A stretch of DNA of 64,000 nucleotides, taken from Sedimentisphaerales bacterium. Lineage in GTDB: Bacteria > Planctomycetota > Phycisphaerae > Sedimentisphaerales > Anaerobacaceae. Position numbers and translations under genes: made by a program. How positions within the stretch are numbered: the first letter of the stretch is position 1; each line of letters begins with the position of its first letter. The DNA is taken from the NCBI GenBank assembly GCA_016935195.1, contig JAFGRL010000017.1, positions 1 through 64,000 on the forward strand, read 5' to 3'. Positions 26,306 through 35,010 of the stretch are shown piece after piece. The notes under the pieces are model-generated. The model was not told where the DNA came from and searched no databases. It was given only the letters and a program-made list of their open reading frames with translations.

Positions 26306-27589
26306 CTATCGTTTTTCTTCTGATTTAGACTTTAAAGAAGGGTCTCTGTTTATAAGTATCCTCATCTCCTTCTCTTTCGCACCTTCGGTTGGCTGGATTA
26401 TCATTTTTTCCTGGGCGTTGTTAAGCACGTATTCTATTGCATCCTGATATATCTTCTGGACAACAAGTTTTGGCCTTTTGCGATATTCAGGAAGTATCTC
26501 GTGCAGATACTCTGCGTTGGCTTTGGCTGTTTCTACGACTTTTGTTCTATAGGCTCTTGCCTTGGCAAGTTCCCCCTGCGCCAGGCCTGACAACTGCTCC
26601 CAAAGATTTCCCTTTTTTTTTCCTGTCAGTTCTTCTTGCTTAAGGGTATCAAGAATCTCTTCTGCCCTCGGTCCTCCGGCTTCGCTAAGGGTGGTCTCGT
26701 AGTAGCTTCTTGCTTGGCTTATACCCTTTTGGCTTGCTTGTTTTGCCTTGATATTTGCAAGAAACGCACCATCAACCTGTTGGGGCCAGGTGATATCAGT
26801 CAGTTGAATCGAAACAACCTTTATGCCGCTGTCAATCTCATCAAGCTTTTCCTGAAGCAATCTGCGCACATGTCCTGGTATTGTAGCCTGGCTTCGGAGA
26901 GCCTCATCAATCGTGTAATTAACCATGGCGGTAACTACCGCATCGCAGACCATAGCCCGCAGAATTGACGCTACACTATCTTTTATAGCATCAAGGTATA
27001 TCTCCCCGGGCTTTATGTCCTTTACATAAACATTGCTGAAGAACCGTTCAGGGTCGATAATCTGATATGTAAGCTGCCACTTATTGTGGACAATATTGTA
27101 GTCGCTTCCGGTAAAGCTTAATCCCTGCGAATCCTGCCTTTCGCTGCGCGTGATGCAGTAGCCATCTTTGACAGGGTTAAGTGTGGGATCGACCCACCGC
27201 CTTTTCTGGGCGATAGCCTGCTCAGGTCTTTCGTAATACCAGAAATCTTCTATTACTATGTTTATCTTCTTTGTTATTGGAATCTTTACAATTTCATCTA
27301 TCGGATACGGAAATACCCAGTGAAGCCCTGGACCAAGAAGTCTTTCCTGTCCCACTGTCCGTATCTTCCCAAACCTCAAAACAAGCGCCTGCTCATCTGG
27401 CCCCACCGTTCGAAAACCAGAGGCCAGGAAAAGAACAACGAGCACCACCATAATGAATTTCAAAATACCGAAACTTATTCGCAGCGCTTCTGCAAGTGAC
27501 CGGCCGGCCGGGTCAAGCCCCTCAACCGCGGCCTTTTGCTCTGGTTTGGCCTGTAAAGATTCGTTTTCTTCGATATTGCCTTGCGTCAT
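26306..27589 (-). CDS. SPFH/Band 7 protein, HflK-like
   Basis: This 427-residue protein has a charged N-terminus, one membrane helix (FIMVVLVVLFLASGF) and an SPFH domain starting VGPDEQALVLRFGKI, then a long helical region (about 280-400) expected to form coiled coils. In E. coli HflK and HflC form a membrane cage around the FtsH protease; similar pairs in other bacteria organise membrane microdomains. It is the third of three adjacent SPFH genes on this strand, 26 bases after the HflC-like gene. The HflK label is by resemblance and pairing; no ftsH is in the window. Confidence 0.85.
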   Translation of the reverse strand: MTQGNIEENESLQAKPEQKAAVEGLDPAGRSLAEALRISFGILKFIMVVLVVLFLASGFRTVGPDEQALVLRFGKIRTVGQERLLGPGLHWVFPYPIDEIVKIPITKKINIVIEDFWYYERPEQAIAQKRRWVDPTLNPVKDGYCITRSERQDSQGLSFTGSDYNIVHNKWQLTYQIIDPERFFSNVYVKDIKPGEIYLDAIKDSVASILRAMVCDAVVTAMVNYTIDEALRSQATIPGHVRRLLQEKLDEIDSGIKVVSIQLTDITWPQQVDGAFLANIKAKQASQKGISQARSYYETTLSEAGGPRAEEILDTLKQEELTGKKKGNLWEQLSGLAQGELAKARAYRTKVVETAKANAEYLHEILPEYRKRPKLVVQKIYQDAIEYVLNNAQEKMIIQPTEGAKEKEMRILINRDPSLKSKSEEKR

Positions 27590-27615
27590 CTCAAATAGCC
27601 TAAAAATAAAGAACC

Positions 27616-28515
27616 TTACTTCTTCGGTTCAAGTTTCGGCATTTCTTTTAATAGCTTAAAAGGCTCTGTATCTGTGCTCAGTACAACAGTTGCTCGCTTC
27701 TCTAAAATTTTCTTTATAGCCTCAATATCTCGCAAAAACATCGCAAGAGCAAGATCTTCTTCAAGGAGCTTATAAAATTTCGCAGCCTCTGCGTCTCCCT
27801 GTCCTCGTATCGCCTTGGCTCTTGCCCCGGCGGCAGCCAACAGCTCAATCTTCTTGGAGTCGGCATCGGTTTTTATTCTTGTAGCTTCAGCGGTACCCTG
27901 AGCTATTGTTGCCTCGGTGCGCCTATTTCTTTCAGCCTTCATCCTCTCGAAAACATCCTTACTGACATCTTCGCTGATTTTAAGCTGCTTTATTCCTAAT
28001 GTCTTAACTTCAACGCCATAGTTTTCGTACGCCACCGTCTTAATATCCACAAGCATTTCATCTTCGATTTGTTTGAGCTTAATCTTGCTCGGGTCACTGT
28101 TGACAAACTCGCCAAAGTAATGCTGGCCGATAACTTTATTCTGTGTATCGCTAATATGGCTGATCAGCTTATTTTCAGCTTCTTTGACTGTACCTACAGC
28201 GTTGTAGAATTGCAGAGGCTCAGCAATCCTCCATACTACATATGTATTGACTATAATCGGAACTGCTCCCTTGGTTGTTGTCTCGCCGAGGTCGGCCTCT
28301 AAAACCCGCAGACGCGAGTCGAACTTATACACACGCTGAATCGGCACAGGCCATCTAAGATACCACCCTGCCTCGGTAAGCTCATCTTCGCTTGTTGCTT
28401 TGCCAAACGTCGTTACCAAAGCCGACTGGGTTTCCCTGACCTGAAACGAAACCAAATACAGCGCCAGCACTACTATTATTATTATTGCGAAAATTTTTGT
28501 AGCTATATGTCTCAT
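27616..28515 (-). CDS. SPFH/Band 7 protein, HflC-like
   Basis: A 299-residue protein of typical HflC length. It has a single N-terminal membrane helix (IFAIIIIVVLALYLVSF), the HflC-like opening VRETQSALVTTFGKA and the GWYLRWPVPIQRVYKFDSR segment, then an SPFH domain and a coiled-coil helix rich in Ala/Glu/Arg (MKAERNRRTEATIAQGTAEA). The start overlaps the stop of the upstream 692-residue SPFH gene by 4 bases (ATGA), so translation is coupled. It probably assembles with one or both flanking SPFH proteins in the inner membrane. Confidence 0.87.
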   Translation of the reverse strand: MRHIATKIFAIIIIVVLALYLVSFQVRETQSALVTTFGKATSEDELTEAGWYLRWPVPIQRVYKFDSRLRVLEADLGETTTKGAVPIIVNTYVVWRIAEPLQFYNAVGTVKEAENKLISHISDTQNKVIGQHYFGEFVNSDPSKIKLKQIEDEMLVDIKTVAYENYGVEVKTLGIKQLKISEDVSKDVFERMKAERNRRTEATIAQGTAEATRIKTDADSKKIELLAAAGARAKAIRGQGDAEAAKFYKLLEEDLALAMFLRDIEAIKKILEKRATVVLSTDTEPFKLLKEMPKLEPKK

Positions 28516-30590
28516 CTTTTTTTACTTTCCTCTAATTCGGGTATCTCATATAAACTTGGCTCAAGCTTTTTCTGGAGGTCGACTATAAAAACTTCTATGT
28601 TATTTTCATCGGCAGCCACTATAAATTTCCTGATGTTTTTAAGGGAGTCCTCAAGCATTCCTAACCTTTGCTCTCGTACATAAATCTGCGGTGCGGCAGT
28701 GAACGCCTTGAGCTGGCTGCTAAATCGCTCTCCCGTTGCTCGTGCAAGCGTCGCTTTCTCAAACGCATAGGACTTTGCCTCTCTCAGCGTCTGAAAAACC
28801 TCTCCGCTTGCCTGACCAAAAGCGGCATCAAGCTCTTCTTCAAGCTGCTCAGACTTGTCAGTCGATTTATCCCGCCTGGCCTTGTCGTAGGAAGCAGCAA
28901 GTTGATAAAGCTCATCTGCCTGCTCTACCGAACCTACAAGACTGCTTAAAACCTTGTTGAGCTGCGCCTGTGCTTCCAGGATAAGAGCCTGCTTCTTTTG
29001 CACAGAGCCGATTACTTCCTGATAAGATGCCGCCACTTGCTCATCCGGCGGCGGGTGTATCCCCTGCAGGCCCAAAAATACCAGCTCTATCCCTAAACCA
29101 GCCTCATCGGCAGTGGCCTGAATGCGTTGGCTTAAAACTTTCTTTGCCTCGGCACGGCCGGCACCAAGGAGACTGTCCTTCAAATGCCTGCCAGCGGAGA
29201 CATCCTCATCAACTTCAATCGTAGAACTCGCCATAAATTTGGCAAGCTCCTGGTAGCAAATAGACTCAAATAACCGTTCAGGCTCGCTATGGTTGTATAT
29301 AAATGAATAGAGGTCTCTCACCCGGTACTGAACGGGGATGTTTGCTTTGACGATGCTGACAGGAACTGCTCCTTGTTCATCAACTCGCGTTTGGGGGCTT
29401 GCAACCAAAACATTGTATTCTTCCCGGTAATGGGCATTGCCCCAAAGCAAAGGCTCATGAATTATCTGTCCGGTCTTGGGGTCTGTCTTCGGCACAAAAC
29501 CAATCTTGGCTTCCACAATTTTCTTCGTTGGATACTTGTATGCGATATCGATCGGCCAGGGCCACTTAAATGTAAGACCAGGCCCGACCATTCTGGCATT
29601 GCCTGTACTGTGCAAAGGATTACCAAAATGCTCGATTATAGCCTGCTCATTCGGGCCTAATACAACCACACAGCTTATCAGATAAAGTGCTGCTGCTCCG
29701 AAAAGTACCAAAGGAACGATAGCTTTTTCCAAAAGCTTATAGAACCAGGTTTGCGAAACCTTAAAACCGAACTGATAATCTATCGCACTTGCGGCACTGC
29801 GGAATAACCCACCAGGCTCGTTGATAACACCCAGCAGCCGGCTGTCGAAAGCAGCCCTGTGATATTGACCTTTCAATCTCGGCCTATAAATATCAAGAAT
29901 TGCATTCAAACCTGTCTCTAAACCGATCAGGATAAGTAAAACAGGAATCACCCAGTTGATAACATTTATGACCACGAAGATTTTAAACTGCCAAAGCGCA
30001 AGGGCTATCGCCAGTGCAAAACAAAGAATCGATACCCCGAGCATGAAGCTGCCTGCGGCGCGCAAAGGCCTCCACTGCATCTGTCCCGACATCCCCGTAG
30101 CATAGCGCGAAAACAAAAAGCTCACAAAAGCTATAACCATCATCGCGACTGCGCAAATTAAAGGCCTTTTTGTCTCAACATCAAAAAAGCCTCCAATAGA
30201 CTTAAGAAGGAAAAATCCGATCGCTATTTGATAAACGGCTATGGCTGCTGAAAAAACCGGAAGAAACCATTTTTCCAGTATCTCGAGACGTCCAGCAGCG
30301 ACTGCAAAAAGTCGCCCCCCCTGGCCCTTGGCTTGAAATATTGTTGATGACCGCTCTTTTTCGGAGAGTTGCCTTAAATCAAGTTTTTCCTGCTCAGCTA
30401 ACGAACTTTGATGAAACTGAATCCAGAGCACTAAGCAGATAAACGCCTCTGATAGAACAAAGAAGCTAACTGCCGAGACTGCAAAAAAACCGCTCCATCT
30501 GCCGAGAAGCATCGCAATGATAAAAAACACTACGCTCAATATCATCAGGGCTGCTGCGGTGTATTCGGCGCGTTTGGCAGAAATTGTCAT
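28512..30590 (-). CDS. Large multi-pass SPFH/Band 7 protein
   Basis: This 692-residue protein has an unusual N-terminal half with about six membrane helices (for example LMILSVVFFIIAMLL and FAVSAVSFFVLSEAFICLVLW), then a further helix (VPLVLFGAAALYLISCVVVL) leading into an HflK-like SPFH domain (LGPNEQAIIEHFGNPL) and a helical C-terminus. Standard HflK has one membrane helix and about 400 residues. The extra membrane module may anchor the complex or bind a partner. It is the first gene of the SPFH triad and of the long minus-strand unit. A plus-strand ABC permease diverges from it. Confidence 0.82.
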   Translation of the reverse strand: MTISAKRAEYTAAALMILSVVFFIIAMLLGRWSGFFAVSAVSFFVLSEAFICLVLWIQFHQSSLAEQEKLDLRQLSEKERSSTIFQAKGQGGRLFAVAAGRLEILEKWFLPVFSAAIAVYQIAIGFFLLKSIGGFFDVETKRPLICAVAMMVIAFVSFLFSRYATGMSGQMQWRPLRAAGSFMLGVSILCFALAIALALWQFKIFVVINVINWVIPVLLILIGLETGLNAILDIYRPRLKGQYHRAAFDSRLLGVINEPGGLFRSAASAIDYQFGFKVSQTWFYKLLEKAIVPLVLFGAAALYLISCVVVLGPNEQAIIEHFGNPLHSTGNARMVGPGLTFKWPWPIDIAYKYPTKKIVEAKIGFVPKTDPKTGQIIHEPLLWGNAHYREEYNVLVASPQTRVDEQGAVPVSIVKANIPVQYRVRDLYSFIYNHSEPERLFESICYQELAKFMASSTIEVDEDVSAGRHLKDSLLGAGRAEAKKVLSQRIQATADEAGLGIELVFLGLQGIHPPPDEQVAASYQEVIGSVQKKQALILEAQAQLNKVLSSLVGSVEQADELYQLAASYDKARRDKSTDKSEQLEEELDAAFGQASGEVFQTLREAKSYAFEKATLARATGERFSSQLKAFTAAPQIYVREQRLGMLEDSLKNIRKFIVAADENNIEVFIVDLQKKLEPSLYEIPELEESKKR

Positions 30591-30715
30591 CCTTATCCCG
30601 TCCTTTTATCCTTGAACAAAACCGGCAAATCAAAGTATGTTATGTTTATCAGAACCAACTATTTACTCGAAAAGCTGTTAATATAAAATATCTTTTCTTT
30701 GCAATACAGACAATA

Positions 30716-31678
30716 ATGTACAAACTACTTACGCTATCAAAAAATACATTCATTGAGACTTTAAGGCAACCTGTTTATGCAATAATCATCGCCGGAGCCA
30801 TGCTTATTTTTTTCATAAGTCCATCTCTGACGATGTTTTCTATGGACGACGACAATAAGCTCTTACGGGAATTAGGCTTATCTACGCTGTTGGTAACAAG
30901 TTTGTTCATTGCCATATTCGCCGCCTCCGGCGCCGTTGCCGAAGAGATAGAGAATAAAACTGTAACCGGCGTACTTAGCAAACCTGTATCACGTCCGATA
31001 TTTATCATATCCAAGTTTTTCGGTGTCGCTGCTGCTGTCGCCCTTGCACACTATATCTGTACCATAGCTCTACTTATGGCAATAAGGCACGGCGTTCTTG
31101 AGACGGCAAGCGACAGCCACGACTGGACCGCAATCTCTGCGGCCGGAGCCGTCACATTAGCAACATTTGCTCTAAGTGCTTTTTTCAACTACGCTTACGA
31201 CTGGAGGTTTTCCTCAACCGCCGTCGTTTTAGGCAGCGTCTTGGCCACGATGGGTATTGTATTCCTTGCTTTTATCGACAGAAACTGGCAGTTTAACCCA
31301 CAGCAAAACGGCATAAATATGTTCGATATCTACGGCTCCGTACTTTTACTGCTGGCTGCTATAATAGTTACTGCCCTGGCCCTGGCCTTATCATCCAGGT
31401 TCAATATTATGGTAACTCTCGCTGGCTGTGTCGGCATCTTTTTATTGGGTCTGATCAGCGATTACGCATTCGGCAGATTTGCGGATACCGAAATCTGGGC
31501 CAAAATAGGAAGGATTTTGGTGCCGAATCTGCAAATTTTCTGGATAAGTGACGCCATTTACGAAGGCAGTGATGTCCCGCTAAAGTATATACTCATCAGT
31601 GCCCTTTACGCCTTCTGCTATACAACCGGCATAATCGCTATAGCCGTTGCCCTTTTCCAGAGACGCCAGGTGGGATAG
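30716..31678 (+). CDS. ABC-2 family transporter permease
   Basis: A 320-residue membrane protein from the preferred ATG (MYKLLTLSKNTFIETL). The longer ORF starts at a TTG inside the divergent SPFH gene. It has six to seven membrane helices and the ABC-2 loop AEEIENKTVTGVLSKPVSRPIFIISKFFG, the same kind of loop as in the permease at 20735. No ATPase gene adjoins it; the ATPase at 22107 is nearby on the other strand and might serve both, which is speculative. The gene is divergent from the SPFH operon and convergent with the epimerase gene. Confidence 0.8.
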   Translation: MYKLLTLSKNTFIETLRQPVYAIIIAGAMLIFFISPSLTMFSMDDDNKLLRELGLSTLLVTSLFIAIFAASGAVAEEIENKTVTGVLSKPVSRPIFIISKFFGVAAAVALAHYICTIALLMAIRHGVLETASDSHDWTAISAAGAVTLATFALSAFFNYAYDWRFSSTAVVLGSVLATMGIVFLAFIDRNWQFNPQQNGINMFDIYGSVLLLLAAIIVTALALALSSRFNIMVTLAGCVGIFLLGLISDYAFGRFADTEIWAKIGRILVPNLQIFWISDAIYEGSDVPLKYILISALYAFCYTTGIIAIAVALFQRRQVG

Positions 31679-31718
31679 CTGTTGAGCATCTGTGGAGAGC
31701 CCAGAGGAATCAGGGGCG

Positions 31719-32657
31719 TTAAAGTAGATTGTCGCGATACCAGTGGATTGCTTTTTTCAGGCCATCACTAAATGAAACCGTCGGCTTATAGCCAATTATC
31801 TGCTCAGCAAGTGTTATATCTGCCAGCGAATGCTTCACATCCCCGGCCCTTGGTTCTGTGTATATCGGTTCAGCCTGCTTTCGGACAAACTCATTAATCA
31901 TATCAATTATCTCGTTGACGGTTACAGCCTGGCCGCAGGCAACATTAACGACCTGGCCTGCCGTATGTTCAGCCCTTGCAGCCAACAAATTGGCCTCGAC
32001 GACGTTATCAATATATGTGAAATCCCGACTCTGTTGGCCGTCGCCATAAATCGTAGGCTTCCTGTCGGTCAATATTGCCGTCACAAAAGCAGGAATAGCG
32101 GCTGCATACTGACTTGCCGGGTCCTGAAAGGGGCCAAAGACATTAAAGTAACGCAGGGAAATAGTCTCTAAGCCGAAACAATCGAAAAAAACTTTGGCAT
32201 AATACTCCCCTGCAAGCTTTGCTACTGCATAGGGTGAGAGCGGTTGAGGCAGCATAGTCTCGACTTTCGGCAGCGTCGGAGTGTCTCCATAAGCTGCCGA
32301 GCTTGCTGCATATACAAAGCGTTTTACCTGGGCGTTGCGAGCTGCCAAAAGAAGTGTAAAAGTCGCATTAACACAATGCCTGTGAGTAGCAGAGGGGTCA
32401 TCGACACTCCTCGGCACCGAAGGCAGGGCACCCTGGTGGAGAACAACTTCAATATCCTTCATTGATGCCTTAGCTACCTCGGCTTGGCCCATATCCGCCT
32501 CGATAAATTCAACTCTGTCTATAATATCTGCAAGATTACTCTTTTTGCCGGTTAGAAGATTATCGACAATTCTGACAAAACAACCCTGAGCAACAAGTTT
32601 CCTGCAGATATTAGAACCGATAAAACCTGCACCTCCGGTTACAAGGAATTTATTCAT
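31719..32657 (-). CDS. NAD-dependent nucleotide-sugar epimerase (extended SDR)
   Basis: This 312-residue extended short-chain dehydrogenase has the NAD-binding motif TGGAGFIGSNICR, the SSAAYG strand and the active-site YAVAK motif (Tyr-x-x-x-Lys). The C-terminal part carries substrate-binding segments typical of UDP-glucose or UDP-GlcNAc 4-epimerases. It probably supplies an epimerised nucleotide sugar for the polysaccharide made by the neighbouring export system. GAGG precedes the ATG. It is the last gene of the exosortase/polysaccharide cluster, 54 bases after the kinase gene. Confidence 0.88.
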   Translation of the reverse strand: MNKFLVTGGAGFIGSNICRKLVAQGCFVRIVDNLLTGKKSNLADIIDRVEFIEADMGQAEVAKASMKDIEVVLHQGALPSVPRSVDDPSATHRHCVNATFTLLLAARNAQVKRFVYAASSAAYGDTPTLPKVETMLPQPLSPYAVAKLAGEYYAKVFFDCFGLETISLRYFNVFGPFQDPASQYAAAIPAFVTAILTDRKPTIYGDGQQSRDFTYIDNVVEANLLAARAEHTAGQVVNVACGQAVTVNEIIDMINEFVRKQAEPIYTEPRAGDVKHSLADITLAEQIIGYKPTVSFSDGLKKAIHWYRDNLL

Positions 32658-32711
32658 TACAAAAGCCTCACAAACAGATCAAATAAATCAACCGAAAATA
32701 GCCTTAATTGG

Positions 32712-34946
32712 TTAAACAGACTGTGCAACTTGCAGTTTTTGATATTTCCGGTAGGATTTGAACTGCTCCTGGAAATAACCGCCTTTGAAGGCCTCGGCAG
32801 CAAATAGAACACAACCAATAATCCTGGAGTTGATTTCGGTAAGCTGGCGTATTGTCCTTACAGCAGCTCCTCTTCTGGTATTGGCTGCATTAAACACAAG
32901 AATCGTTGCATCTACGACTCTGGCAAGGACTTTGGCATCGCTGACCAGCAGCACGGGCGGCCCATCCACAATAATATAATCATAATGTTGCCTCTGCTGC
33001 TTTATCATATCTCGCATCTCCTCTGTGCTGAGCAATTCAGCAGGATTAGCAGGCAAAGGTCCTGAATCAATCAACCAAAGGCCATCAAGACCGGTTGGCC
33101 TTACAATATCCCCAACACCACACTGGCCCTTCAGCAGACTACTTAATCCCAAGTCGGGCAGATTAGGAACAGGGCCTTCGTTTATGACAGCAGGAAATAT
33201 CTTGTAAAGGCTTGGTTGCCTTAAATTGGCATCAATCAATAAAACCTTCTTACCTTCGGCAACAAAAGTATGAGCCAGATTGACCGCAACCGGCGTCTTG
33301 CCATCACCCGGCATGCCGCTGCCGATAAGTAATACCTTGGCAGTATCCAAGGCGCCGGAGAGGCTTAAGTTAGTCCACATGGCACGGTAAGATTCGCTAA
33401 CGATAGAATAAGGCGCCTGGTGAACCACGTGATTTAAGTCTACGCCTCTAAGCTTCTCGTCCTCGTCAGCGTGGGGAATAACGCCCAAAAGATCGATGTC
33501 CAGGTACCTGTGAACGTCCCGCGGCGTTCGAACAAGGTCGTTTAGCAGCTCTATAAGAAAGGCAAGCCCCGTGCTAACTATAAGTCCAAGCATTATTCCT
33601 GCAGGGAAAAATACCCGTTTTTTCGGGAAACTGACCTCCAAAGGTTCCGGAGCCTGGCCTATAGATTGGACCTTAGGAGTCTCAGGGTCATCAAGCAAGG
33701 CCTTTTGTTTGACAATAGCTAATTTAATATCGTCAAGTCTTTCTTTTCTCTCATCTCTGATACGGGCCCGCTTTTCATATTCAACTCTGGCAGCGTCAAG
33801 GTCTTTTTTTCTTGCTATTGCTTCTTCCCGCAGCGTTTCGAGTCTTTCTAATCTATCGGTCAGCAATACCAGGCTATCCTGGGCATTCATCAGATTTGAC
33901 CTTCTTGTCTGCTCAGCAATAACAGCTTTTCTGGCTCCTCTTTCCTGTTGAATCTGATTTATCCTCTCCCTGACCTCGATTACATCTCTATGATTTTCAC
34001 CCAGCCTTGTAAGTCTGCCGGCAAGAGCTGCCTCAGTAAGGGCAAGCTGCTGTGCAAGCATAGTCATAATAGGGTCGGTCTCAATCTGACGTTCGACCTG
34101 TTCGTTAATGGGTCCGGCGGCCTGATTGCCAAGGGTTCTTACGGCAGATTGAGTTTCTTCTATATCTAACGTGATCTTGTTCTGTTCAACTGTCAGATTA
34201 TCGAGTTCGTTCTCAACTGTGCTTCGGAAGTTACGTTGTTCAAGGTCGGCAAAACCGGCTGGCAACAATTGGCGGACTTTATTAAGGGCGTCTTCGGCGT
34301 AATTCAGATCTTTTTGAACATTATCCTGCTGATCGGTAAGCCGGGCCATTTTCTCAAGGATTTCTTCTCTTTTTGTCCCCCCATACGAACTAACAAATAA
34401 ACGGACCATCTCATTAACAATCAGTGCTGCTTCCTTCTTATCGCCACAAGTCATCGATAGAGATATAAACTCGGCATCCCTCTGAGCAAAAGCTTGCGAA
34501 TATTTCTTCAATTCCTTAAAGGCCTCTCTGATGCGTTCACTTTTTGTCTTTGCCAGGCCTTTGAACCAGTTGGTTTCCTGAATCCTGTCTCTATCGATCA
34601 ATTTCTGCATAGAACTCTGCTGTCTAATAAGGTTGGCTATCGAGACTCGATGGCCGTACCGAATATCTTTGCTAACCAGGGCTCCTCCGATGGTTAGAGG
34701 GTCTTTTTCTACGGGAGGAAGAACTCTTATTAACGTTTGAGCCGTATATTTTGGAGCATATCTTAATAACAGATACCAAGACACAACACCGCTGATCGAA
34801 CCGAGGATAGCAAGACAGACTATCAGCAGGATATGCCTGCGGAGGATACCAAAGACTTCCTTTGGTGTCAGCGTCACCGCTTCGCTGGCCTGTCGGCCCC
34901 TACCAGGTCTAACCATTTTGTCTATGACCATTTTTTTCAGTTCCAC
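32712..34946 (-). CDS. Wzc-like polysaccharide co-polymerase/tyrosine kinase
   Basis: A 744-residue bacterial tyrosine kinase fused to a Wzz domain. The N-terminus has a membrane helix (ILLIVCLAILGSISGVVSWYLLL), a periplasmic region with long coiled coils, and a second helix near residue 450 (AGIMLGLIVSTGLAFLIELL). The cytoplasmic kinase has Walker A GMPGDGKTPV, Walker A' VLLIDANLRQP and Walker B YIIVDGPP, and a tyrosine-rich tail (GYFQEQFKSYRKYQ). It controls chain length and export with the Wza-like lipoprotein. The start is a GTG whose GGAGG lies 8 bases upstream and is part of a copy of the double-hairpin repeat. Confidence 0.9.
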   Translation of the reverse strand: MELKKMVIDKMVRPGRGRQASEAVTLTPKEVFGILRRHILLIVCLAILGSISGVVSWYLLLRYAPKYTAQTLIRVLPPVEKDPLTIGGALVSKDIRYGHRVSIANLIRQQSSMQKLIDRDRIQETNWFKGLAKTKSERIREAFKELKKYSQAFAQRDAEFISLSMTCGDKKEAALIVNEMVRLFVSSYGGTKREEILEKMARLTDQQDNVQKDLNYAEDALNKVRQLLPAGFADLEQRNFRSTVENELDNLTVEQNKITLDIEETQSAVRTLGNQAAGPINEQVERQIETDPIMTMLAQQLALTEAALAGRLTRLGENHRDVIEVRERINQIQQERGARKAVIAEQTRRSNLMNAQDSLVLLTDRLERLETLREEAIARKKDLDAARVEYEKRARIRDERKERLDDIKLAIVKQKALLDDPETPKVQSIGQAPEPLEVSFPKKRVFFPAGIMLGLIVSTGLAFLIELLNDLVRTPRDVHRYLDIDLLGVIPHADEDEKLRGVDLNHVVHQAPYSIVSESYRAMWTNLSLSGALDTAKVLLIGSGMPGDGKTPVAVNLAHTFVAEGKKVLLIDANLRQPSLYKIFPAVINEGPVPNLPDLGLSSLLKGQCGVGDIVRPTGLDGLWLIDSGPLPANPAELLSTEEMRDMIKQQRQHYDYIIVDGPPVLLVSDAKVLARVVDATILVFNAANTRRGAAVRTIRQLTEINSRIIGCVLFAAEAFKGGYFQEQFKSYRKYQKLQVAQSV

Positions 34947-34955
34947 TTGTTGGTC

Positions 34956-34978
34956 CTCCGCAAGGAGTCCCTAGGACT
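34956..34978. repeat. Double-hairpin element overlapping kinase ribosome binding site
   Basis: A complete unit, CTCC-GCAA-GGAG overlapping AGTCC-CTA-GGACT. On the minus strand its outer arm GGAG extends to GGAGG, 8 bases before the GTG start of the Wzc-like kinase. Folding of the left hairpin would hide that ribosome binding site; folding of the competing right hairpin would free it. Confidence 0.75.
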
Positions 34979-35010
34979 ATTTTTGCTTTGTGTTTGTGAG
35001 ACAGCGAAGC

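Noticed and set aside
33655-33690. Degenerate double-hairpin copy inside the kinase gene (GACCTTAGGAGTCTCAGGGTC)
   Set aside because: Only partial matches to the stems, easily explained by chance in coding sequence.
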